Of a DNA stretch of 39,997 bases, positions 31,408 through 38,137 are shown piece by piece. Below the pieces are notes generated by a model. The model made no database searches. It saw only the letters and a list, made by a program, of their open reading frames with translations, and was not told the origin of the DNA. A program made the translations under genes and the position numbers. Position 1 is the stretch's first letter. Every line of letters begins with the position of its first letter. The stretch comes from Gemmatimonas sp. (GTDB lineage Bacteria > Gemmatimonadota > Gemmatimonadetes > Gemmatimonadales > Gemmatimonadaceae): NCBI GenBank assembly GCA_021154325.1, contig JAJKIR010000022.1, positions 1-39,997 of the forward strand, given 5' to 3'.

Positions 31408-31603
31408 CAGTTATCAGTTATCAGTCCATAGTTATCAGGGAGTTCGGAACGAAGCGTTGATCCGGGTTGTCATCCTGAGCGAAGCGAAGGATCTACTCAA
31501 GCTCGGGTAGATCCTTCGTCGCTTTGCTCCTCAGGATGACGACAAATCCCATCAACGCTTCGTTCCTTACTCCCTGATAACTATGGACTATGGACTGATA
31601 GCT
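31408..31603. repeat. Nested palindromic element: repeat A inside two inverted repeat B arms
   Basis: The left B arm (31408-31460) ends GGAACGAAGCGTTGA; the right B arm (31552-31602) is its inverse, with CCCTGATAACTATGGACT. Between them lies a full repeat A (31468-31540): TGTCATCCTGAGCGAAGCG opening and CTCCTCAGGATGAC closing, with an AGATCCTTC/GAAGGATCT inner pair. The B arms also carry small internal duplications (TTATCAG and TATGGACTATGGACT). It lies between the second ADOP permease and the molybdoprotein operon, both on plus. No ORF inside. Confidence 0.85.
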
Positions 31604-31638
31604 CCTAGTTTCCCTCAGCATCCTCGCAGGATCATCGG

Positions 31639-32265
31639 ATGTCCGACACACCTTTCATCGCTCGCGGCTTTCACGCGAAGCGCGCGAATGCGGCGCCGAA
31701 TCGGCTGCCGCCGGGGCAGTACGAGACGCGGGACTTCCCCGTTCTCTCCGCCGGGCCCACGCCCCATACGCCACTCTCGAAGTGGGACTTCACCATCCTC
31801 GACTCATCGGGGACGTCATTGCGATGGACGTGGGATGAGCTCCAGGCACTGCCACACGATACGCCGACCGTCGATATCCACTGCGTCACCAAATGGTCGA
31901 AGTTCGACACCCGGTGGGAGGGGATTTCCGTCGACACGCTATTCGACGCCGCGCGTGCGAAGGGAATGGCCGACGGCGCGTTCATCGTCGCCTTCTGCGA
32001 TGGCGGATACACTACGAACCTTCCCTTCTCCGACGTGACCGGCGGAAAGGCGTGGGTCGCGTTTGGCTACGACGGTGCCCCCTTGCCGCCAGAGCATGGC
32101 GGACCGGCGCGGCTTCTGGTGCCGCACCTCTATTTCTGGAAGAGCGCGAAGTGGGTTCGCGGTCTCCGCATCCTTCAGCGCGACGCGCCTGGATTCTGGG
32201 AACAGCTCGGCTATCACGATCGCGGAGACCCGTGGCGTGAGCAGCGGTATCAGGGCGACCCCTGA
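31639..32265 (+). CDS. Sulfite-oxidase-like molybdopterin oxidoreductase
   Basis: 208 residues from ATG 31639 (AGGA ~8 bp upstream). It is a single molybdopterin domain of the SuoX/YuiH type: the molybdenum-ligand C82 in DIHCVTKWS, followed by WEGISVDTLFD, GYTTNLPF, HGGPARLLVPHLYFWKSAKWVRGL and the ending DAPGFWEQLGYHDRGDPWREQRY, which closely fits the family. No signal peptide, so it is probably cytoplasmic, with electrons passing via the adjacent reductase. The natural substrate is unknown for this group. The next gene overlaps or adjoins it. Confidence 0.92.
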   Translation: MSDTPFIARGFHAKRANAAPNRLPPGQYETRDFPVLSAGPTPHTPLSKWDFTILDSSGTSLRWTWDELQALPHDTPTVDIHCVTKWSKFDTRWEGISVDTLFDAARAKGMADGAFIVAFCDGGYTTNLPFSDVTGGKAWVAFGYDGAPLPPEHGGPARLLVPHLYFWKSAKWVRGLRILQRDAPGFWEQLGYHDRGDPWREQRYQGDP

Positions 32266-33034
32266 GGTGACGCTGGAGCGCGCGGCCGCGCCGACGCGTC
32301 TCGAGTGGCGCGTCGCGACCGTGGTGAGCGTCCGCGCCGAGACGCGGCACGCACGCACCCTCGTGCTCGACGTACCACAATGGCCCGGCCACCGCGCCGG
32401 CCAGCACGTCGACGTCCGGCTCGTCGCCGAAGACGGCTATCAGGCGCAGCGCTCCTACTCGATCGCCTCGGCGCCCGAGTCGCCGACACTGGAGCTCACG
32501 ATCGAGCGGCTCGAGGACGGTGAGGTCTCACCATACCTCTGCGACGTGCTCCAGCCGGGCGACGGCGTCGAGCTGCGCGGACCGATCGGCGGCTACTTCG
32601 TCTGGGAAGTCACTCTTGCCGGACCGCTCCTGCTCGTCGCCGGCGGATCGGGGATCGTGCCACTCATGTCGATGCTGCGTCACCGCGCGCTCGCCGCGGA
32701 CGCAAGCCGCGCGCGGAGCCCCGTTAGGCTCCTGTATTCGGCGCGCACGGCGGACGACCTCATCTACGCGAGCGAGCTGGCGCGCCTGGGCTCGGCGCCG
32801 GATGTTCGTATCGAGTATACGCTCACACGCTCGGCGCCAGCCGACTGGACGGGTTACAACCGCCGCATCGACCGTCCGCTCCTCGAGGAGGTGGCGTGGC
32901 CGGCGAGCGAAGGGACGCGGGCGTTCGTCTGCGGCCCGACGCCGCTCGTCGAGCAGGTTGCGAATTTGCTGGTGGAGTTCGGCTACGATCCGCTCCGCGT
33001 ACGCACAGAACGTTTCGGACCGACCGGCTCGTGA
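32237..33034 (+). CDS. Ferredoxin/flavodoxin-reductase-type FAD/NAD(P) oxidoreductase
   Basis: 265 residues from GTG 32237 (GGAG nine bases upstream, overlapping the molybdoprotein gene by 29 bp); GTG 32267, just after that gene's stop, is an equal candidate. FAD domain: RAGQHVDVRL, then QRSYSIAS (the RxYS motif). NAD(P) domain: GGSGIVPLMSMLRH, LLYSARTADDLIY, and FVCGPTPLVEQVANLL, ending RTERFG. No [2Fe-2S] domain is present. It should pass electrons between NAD(P)H and the molybdoprotein. A CGTTAGGC motif is read Val-Arg. Confidence 0.9.
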   Translation: MSSGIRATPEVTLERAAAPTRLEWRVATVVSVRAETRHARTLVLDVPQWPGHRAGQHVDVRLVAEDGYQAQRSYSIASAPESPTLELTIERLEDGEVSPYLCDVLQPGDGVELRGPIGGYFVWEVTLAGPLLLVAGGSGIVPLMSMLRHRALAADASRARSPVRLLYSARTADDLIYASELARLGSAPDVRIEYTLTRSAPADWTGYNRRIDRPLLEEVAWPASEGTRAFVCGPTPLVEQVANLLVEFGYDPLRVRTERFGPTGS

Positions 33035-33077
33035 GGACGCGCAGTCGTTAGGCATGGACAGTTAACCGGAGACTCCG

Positions 33078-33359
33078 ATGCAGACCGAAGAGATGCGCCT
33101 CGATGGAAACGCCGCCGCGGGCCTCCTGCGCGAGCTATTCGTCCGGGACATGACGAGCGCGATGGCGACCTGTCGCGGCTGTGGCAACGTCGGCCCGGTC
33201 GGCGCGCTGCTCGAGTACGGCCACCAGATGGGGATCGTGCTCCGCTGTCCCACGTGCGAAGGCGTGGTGCTCCGCCTCGTGCACGCCGCGGACGCGCTGC
33301 GTCTGGATCCCTCCGGAATGGCGCTACTCACCCTCACCGACGGAACGCCGGTGTCGTGA
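33078..33359 (+). CDS. DUF6510-like zinc-ribbon protein
   Basis: 93 residues from ATG 33078, with a good GGAG seven bases upstream. The sequence MRLDGNAAAGLLRELFVRDMTSAMATCRGCGNVGPV, then VLRCPTCEGVVLRLV, has two CxxC pairs likely to bind one zinc ion, and the DGNAxAG...F..DMT opening matches what I recall of DUF6510. I also recall this family next to sulfite-oxidase-like and FAD/NAD reductase genes in other phyla, which fits here. Function not established; perhaps a partner or assembly factor of the molybdoprotein. Confidence 0.8.
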   Translation: MQTEEMRLDGNAAAGLLRELFVRDMTSAMATCRGCGNVGPVGALLEYGHQMGIVLRCPTCEGVVLRLVHAADALRLDPSGMALLTLTDGTPVS

Positions 33360-33366
33360 GGCAGTG

Positions 33367-34026
33367 CTACTCGAATCCGACGCGACTCAGCACCACGATG
33401 AGGGCGACGACGCCGATCACGAGGACGGCGGCGCCACCGAGCGCGGGAAACGACTCGAGCCGGCCGCCGGCGTGGAGTGCGGAGGCGGTGCGGCCCTCGA
33501 TGCGGATCGCGTCGCCCGAGAGGACGACGCTCGCCAGCCCGCGATTGCCTAACGCGGTCTCGGCCGTGAGCCCAAATCCCTGGACGAGTCCCTGATTCGG
33601 GAAGCTCGACTGCTGCTGCGCCAGAAGTGGACCGGCGGCGAGATCGGTGGAGAAGCCGTGGGCGTGCCAGTCGCGGCGCCGCGCCTTGAGCGCGAAGCGC
33701 GTGCCGCCATTCTCGATGCCGCCGGCCTGCAGCGACCCGCCTATGGCATAACCATCGGGGCGATTGACCATCCGTCCGACGTCTAGCGCGAGGTACTCGC
33801 GCAGGTCGCGGTACGCGCCTGGCGGCGTCGGACCTTCATGCGGCTGATGTGTGCCCGCGAGACGTCCCATCAAACTCAGCTCGAAAACGAAGTAGGCGCG
33901 ACAAGCGGTCGCCGGCTGCGGGCGAAAGCAATTCGCGCGCGGCGGACGCGCACTGTCCGCCTGGCCAAGGAGCGGTGTCGTCGCAAGGCAGATCAGCGTG
34001 ACGCAGAGGACGAGCCGAGCTCTCAT
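33367..34026 (-). CDS. Predicted outer-membrane or secreted protein
   Basis: 219 residues from ATG 34026, with a signal peptide (MRARLVLCVTLICLATTPLLGQ). A Cys pair lies near the start of the mature part (NCFRPQPATACRAYFVFE). Alternating segments (YAIGGSLQAGG, GLASVVLSGDAIRIEG, TASALHAGGRLES) suggest a small beta-structure. One hydrophobic helix (LGGAAVLVIGVVALIVVLSRVG) closes the protein, which is odd for a barrel and may anchor it in the inner membrane. Family not recognised. It ends 7 bp after the DUF6510 gene on the opposite strand. Confidence 0.6.
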   Translation of the reverse strand: MRARLVLCVTLICLATTPLLGQADSARPPRANCFRPQPATACRAYFVFELSLMGRLAGTHQPHEGPTPPGAYRDLREYLALDVGRMVNRPDGYAIGGSLQAGGIENGGTRFALKARRRDWHAHGFSTDLAAGPLLAQQQSSFPNQGLVQGFGLTAETALGNRGLASVVLSGDAIRIEGRTASALHAGGRLESFPALGGAAVLVIGVVALIVVLSRVGFE

Positions 34027-34193
34027 CGTTCTCAGGGTGAAATGGTTGGGTTGGATGCAAGCACGATTCGCGCCGATGCCGATGGTGCGCTGCCCCCAAC
34101 GCCAATTGACCCCGCCCGAATGGGCGCCATATTCGCTCCCGGGCCCGGTCTATCGCGCCTAACGACCCACTCGACCCGCTGGAGATTCGACTC

Positions 34194-35156
34194 ATGTGGC
34201 GATCATCGTTTCTTCTCCTCACGCTGCTCCTTCCGTCATGGCACCCAGACGCAGCCTCCCGGCCCGTTGCTCGGCCGGTCACGGCGGCCATCGATTCGGG
34301 GCTGGTAGGGCGTTGGGACATCACGATTCAGACGCCCAACGGCAGCCGTCCTTCGTGGCTCGAGCTGTGGGTGTCGGGTCGGGACGCGCTCGTCGGTCGT
34401 TTCGTCGGCATCGTCGGCAGCGCACGCCCGATCTCGGTCGTCGAGGTTGGCGGCGACTCGATTCGCTTCGCGATCCCGCATCAGTGGGAGAACGGCGACG
34501 GCGATCTCACCGTTACCGGCCGCCTAACGGGCGGAGGCCTAGCGGGCAGCATGACCTTCCCCGACGGCAAGCGTTACGACTGGACGGGAGTGCGCGCGCC
34601 GGCGTTGCGCGGCGAGGTCACGCCGAGGTGGGGCGCACCCATTCACCTCCTGCACGCGAATGATCTCGGCGGATGGCAAGCGCAGGGCGGCGCGCAGAAT
34701 CAGTGGGTGGTGAGCAAAGGCGTTCTCCGCAGCCCGCACTCCGGCGCGAACATCGAGACGACGCAGACGTTCAAGGACTTCAAGCTCCACATCGAGTTCC
34801 GCTACCCGAAGGAGAGCAACAGCGGTGTCTATCTGCGCGGCCGTCATGAGGTCCAGATCCAGGACGACTACGGCCTTCCGCCGATGGACGATCGCTTCAG
34901 TGGCGTCTACGGCTTCATCTCGCCGAGCCGGATCGCGGCGAAGCCCGCGGGCGAGTGGAATTCCTACGACATCACCCTGGTTGGGCGAATGGTGACTGTG
35001 GTCGCCAACGGCCAACGCGTCATCTGCAATCAGGAGATTCCCGGCACCACCGGCGGGGCCATCGACAGCAACGAGGGCGCGCCCGGTCCGCTGCTCCTGC
35101 AGGGTGACCACGGACCGGTCGAGTTCCGCAACATCATCATCACGCCGGCGCGGTAA
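34194..35156 (+). CDS. Secreted DUF1080 (3-keto-disaccharide hydrolase-like) protein
   Basis: 320 residues from ATG 34194 (GGAG nine bases upstream), with a signal peptide (MWRSSFLLLTLLLPSWHPDAAS). Residues ~38-130 form an extra beta-rich domain (GRWDITIQ, LTVTGRLTGGGLAGSMTF). From ~150 a DUF1080 jelly-roll follows: DLGGWQAQGG, NQWVVSKGVLRS, FKDFKLHIEFRYPKESNSGVYLRGRHEVQIQDDYG, and the GPLLLQGDHGPVEFRNIIITP end, all typical. Family members have been reported to act on 3-keto-glycosides. Export suggests polysaccharide or glycoside turnover. Confidence 0.88.
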   Translation: MWRSSFLLLTLLLPSWHPDAASRPVARPVTAAIDSGLVGRWDITIQTPNGSRPSWLELWVSGRDALVGRFVGIVGSARPISVVEVGGDSIRFAIPHQWENGDGDLTVTGRLTGGGLAGSMTFPDGKRYDWTGVRAPALRGEVTPRWGAPIHLLHANDLGGWQAQGGAQNQWVVSKGVLRSPHSGANIETTQTFKDFKLHIEFRYPKESNSGVYLRGRHEVQIQDDYGLPPMDDRFSGVYGFISPSRIAAKPAGEWNSYDITLVGRMVTVVANGQRVICNQEIPGTTGGAIDSNEGAPGPLLLQGDHGPVEFRNIIITPAR

Positions 35157-35161
35157 GCCGC

Positions 35162-35230
35162 TGTCATCCTGAGCGAAGCGAAGGATCTACTCTCCGAGCC
35201 GCGCGATCGCTGCGCTCCCTCAGGATGACA
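35162..35230. repeat. Intergenic inverted repeat, family A (copy 3)
   Basis: TGTCATCCTGAGCGAAGCG opens the element and CTCAGGATGACA closes it, giving 69 bp almost exactly filling the gap between the convergent DUF1080 and metallophosphoesterase genes. It is likely to behave as a two-way terminator hairpin. Confidence 0.85.
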
Positions 35231-35234
35231 GCTC

Positions 35235-36356
35235 TCAATGACACTCCCCACTGCCCGCGTCGACGATGGCGCGATCAGTATTCTCGAAACTCCAGGCATA
35301 CCGGCCGGCGTCCAGGGCGAGGACGAGAATGCCGTGCATGTCGTTGATGATCACCTCGCTGTTCGGCTGGCGCTCGCGGACGTCGTAGAATTCGGCGCCG
35401 CCCGTTCCGACGGTGAATTGCCGGATGCCTGACGACGGATCGGCGTTGCCGTCCGGATCCTGAGGTGCGAATCGTTCGTACAGGTGGTCGTGACCGGAGA
35501 CGACGACGTCGACGCCGTTCGCGTACATCAGGTCCCACATGCGCTGCATCTGGTAGTGATTGCCGTGCAGCCCGGAGCTGAAGCGCGGATGGTGGAAGTA
35601 GGCGATCGTGCACGTCGCGCCCCGATGTGTCGCGAGATCGGCCGCGAGCCACACCTGCTGAGCGACGTCACCCGCGCACGCGCGTCCGGCTGCCGTGTCA
35701 GGCGAGGCCGGTATTGGCAGAACCGGGAATCCTGGCGGCATCTCGGTCAGCTCCGGAGGCCAGCAGGCGTACACCTGCGGCGTGCTGTTGATGACGATCA
35801 CGTGCCAGCTGCCGAGGTCATAGCTGTAGTAGCCGAGCGGTGGCGCCGATCGCAAGCCGAAGTAGGTGAAGTAGCCGGCGGCGCCCGGCGTGAGATACTC
35901 GTGGTTTCCAGTCGCGGGCCGAGTGCGATCGCGCACGCGCCCCCACGTCGGCTGATAGCATCCCGCATAGTCGAGTGGCGACCCGAACTCGTACGCGTTG
36001 TCGCCGACCGCCATCACCGTCGCATCGGGCAGCTCCTCGAGCAAGCGCGCCGTCTGCGCTGCCGGATTGTTCCCTGTCGGTCGGTGAAACTGTGTCACGT
36101 CCGAGCCGGGATAGCACCGCGCGATATCCCCTGCTCCCGCAAGGAGTGCGGGCGCGCTGGTCCGCGCGCCATGGTGCCGGTGTGGCTTGTCGATGTAGTC
36201 CCGTAGCCAGGCGACGAGATCGGTCGGCGACGGGATGCGTGAGGCTGACGGAGGCGCCGCCTGATTCGACGGAGTCGTGGGCGTTTCGCGATTACACGCA
36301 ACGACGGCGCTGAGCGCGACGACGGCGAGCAACGAACGGTGCGCGAGCGTGATCAT
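35235..36356 (-). CDS. Lipoprotein metallophosphoesterase (purple-acid-phosphatase-like)
   Basis: 373 residues from ATG 36356, chosen because GAGG lies at the correct distance and a lipobox (LSAVVAC, C21) follows. The calcineurin-like core is complete: GDIA (D77), GDNAYEFG (D119, N120), GNHEY (151-154), AYFHHPRFSSG, and VSGHDHLYER. These ligate two metals. The ordering and the GTGGAEFYDV region fit the purple acid phosphatase/alkaline phosphatase-D-like side of the family. It should act extracytoplasmically on phosphate esters. Divergent from the PLP decarboxylase gene. Confidence 0.9.
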   Translation of the reverse strand: MITLAHRSLLAVVALSAVVACNRETPTTPSNQAAPPSASRIPSPTDLVAWLRDYIDKPHRHHGARTSAPALLAGAGDIARCYPGSDVTQFHRPTGNNPAAQTARLLEELPDATVMAVGDNAYEFGSPLDYAGCYQPTWGRVRDRTRPATGNHEYLTPGAAGYFTYFGLRSAPPLGYYSYDLGSWHVIVINSTPQVYACWPPELTEMPPGFPVLPIPASPDTAAGRACAGDVAQQVWLAADLATHRGATCTIAYFHHPRFSSGLHGNHYQMQRMWDLMYANGVDVVVSGHDHLYERFAPQDPDGNADPSSGIRQFTVGTGGAEFYDVRERQPNSEVIINDMHGILVLALDAGRYAWSFENTDRAIVDAGSGECH

Positions 36357-36512
36357 ACAACCTCGAGAATCACGATGGTGTGCATGGCGCGGCGTCGCTT
36401 TCCACACGCCGGTGCTTTGCAAACGACGCACCGGGTGTACAGAAACATCTCGACGACACGACGGTTGTGATATTCTTCGTGAACCCACCTTCCCCTCCGC
36501 CCATCCGCACGA

Positions 36513-37940
36513 ATGCCAGACACGCAGTCACCCCGCGAGCCACTCGCGCGCGCAATGACCCACGCGCTTGCGTACCTCGACAAGCTCGATACCGCATCCG
36601 TCTCTGCCACCGCGACGCTCGACCAGCTCCGGAGTCGTCTCGGCCGTCCGCTCGCTGAGGACGGCGTCGACGCCTCACGAGTCATCGACGACCTCGTCGC
36701 TGACGTCGACGGTGGACTCATCGGGAGCGCCGGTGGCCGATTCTTCGCCTGGGTAATCGGCGGCTCCGTCCCCGCCGCGCTCGCGGCCGATTGGCTCACC
36801 TCGACGTGGGACCAGAACGCGGGGATCTACGCCTGCAGCCCAGCCGCGGGCGTCATCGAGGAGGTCTGCGGTGCGTACCTCAAGTCGCTCCTCGGCCTTC
36901 CGCCTAACGCGAGCTTCGCTTTCGTCACCGGAACGCAGATGGCGCACGTCACCGCGCTCACGGCGGCGCGGCATGCGCTGCTGGAGCGCCGCGGGTGGGA
37001 CGTGGAGCAGCGGGGGCTCGCGCGCGCGCCCGCGATCCGGGTCCTCTGCGGTGCCGAGCGCCATGGCACGGTCGACCGCGCCGTGCGCTTGTTAGGCATC
37101 GGCAGCGACAGCCTCGTGCCGCTGGCGCTCGACGATGCGAATCGGATGCGCGTCGACGCGTTGCGTGCGGCGCTCGACGCGGACCGCGAATCGCCGACGA
37201 TCCTCGTTCTTCAGGCCGGTGAGCTGAATACGGGCGCCTTCGATCCGTTCGCGGAGCTCATTCCACTCGCTCACGAGCGCGGCACGTGGGTACACGTCGA
37301 CGGCGCCTTCGGACTCTGGGCCGCGGCGAGCCCGGGCTACAAGCATCTCATGGATGGCGCGGCGGGCGCCGACTCGTGGTCGACGGACGGCCATAAGTGG
37401 CTCAACGTGCCCTACGACAGCGGCTATGCGTTCGTAGCCGACGCCCGCGCCCACTTCGCGTCGATGACGCACCGCTCGAGCTACATGATGCACGAAGGCG
37501 ACGCACGCGATCAGGTCGACTACAACCCTGAGTGGTCCCGGCGCGCGCGCGGCATCGCGAGCTACGCCGCGATTCGCCAGCTCGGCCGTCGCGGGGTCGC
37601 CGATCTCGTCGATCGCTGCTGCTTCCATGCGCGCGCGCTCGTGAAGTGCATCGGTATCCTCCGCGGTGCCGAAGCGGTCTGGGAGCCGGTGATCAACCAG
37701 GGTCTCGTCCGCTTCCGGGACGAGCGTCCCGGCGCCAGCGATGCCGACCACGATCGTCGGACCGATCGCGTGATCGAGCAGATCCTCACCGATGGCGAAG
37801 CCTTCTTCGGCGGCGTGACCTTCCGCGGCCGGCGATGCATGCGGATCTCGGTCTCGAACTGGCAGACGACGCACGCCGACGTCGAGCATGCGGTGGCCGC
37901 CATCGAGCGCGCGCTCGCGACGGTGAGCGCCGGACGCTAG
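36513..37940 (+). CDS. Group II PLP-dependent decarboxylase
   Basis: 475 residues from ATG 36513. This is a fold-type I decarboxylase of the aromatic amino acid/glutamate/Dap group: ATGIEEVV-like region AAGVIEEVCGAYLKSLLGLP, VTGTQMAHVTAL, H184 stacking on the cofactor (AERHGTV), D263 in HVDGAFGLW, and PLP-binding K295 in STDGHKWLNVPYDSG. The substrate (aromatic amine, glutamate or other) cannot be assigned. It could equally be an aldolase-like or pyridoxal-dependent synthase of that family. Overlaps nothing; it converges on the third ADOP gene across a large hairpin. Confidence 0.88.
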   Translation: MPDTQSPREPLARAMTHALAYLDKLDTASVSATATLDQLRSRLGRPLAEDGVDASRVIDDLVADVDGGLIGSAGGRFFAWVIGGSVPAALAADWLTSTWDQNAGIYACSPAAGVIEEVCGAYLKSLLGLPPNASFAFVTGTQMAHVTALTAARHALLERRGWDVEQRGLARAPAIRVLCGAERHGTVDRAVRLLGIGSDSLVPLALDDANRMRVDALRAALDADRESPTILVLQAGELNTGAFDPFAELIPLAHERGTWVHVDGAFGLWAAASPGYKHLMDGAAGADSWSTDGHKWLNVPYDSGYAFVADARAHFASMTHRSSYMMHEGDARDQVDYNPEWSRRARGIASYAAIRQLGRRGVADLVDRCCFHARALVKCIGILRGAEAVWEPVINQGLVRFRDERPGASDADHDRRTDRVIEQILTDGEAFFGGVTFRGRRCMRISVSNWQTTHADVEHAVAAIERALATVSAGR

Positions 37941-37967
37941 AGGGGCGTATCCGGCATCTCGACCGAA

Positions 37968-38098
37968 GAGCAGTCGATCGGGGGTGCTAGGCGGCACCAT
38001 GCCAAATTTGGAATGCGCGCATCGGAGCGCCGGCGGCGCATCATTGTTGACATTCCAAATTTGGCATGAAGCCGCCGTGCACCCCCGATCGACTGCTC
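37968..38098. repeat. 131-bp near-perfect hairpin with 48-bp arms, family D
   Basis: Left arm 37968-38015 and right arm 38051-38098 match at 44 of 48 positions. The arms start GAGCAGTCGATCGGGGGTGC and end ATGCCAAATTTGGAATG, which itself holds the palindrome CCAAATTTGG. The loop is 35 bp. It lies between convergent genes and shares no sequence with families A, B or C. No T-tract follows the stem, so it looks more like a miniature fold-back element than a normal terminator. Confidence 0.9.
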
Positions 38099-38137
38099 GT
38101 GATGGGCGCCAGGTAGCGTGCCTGCTTCACTCACCCA

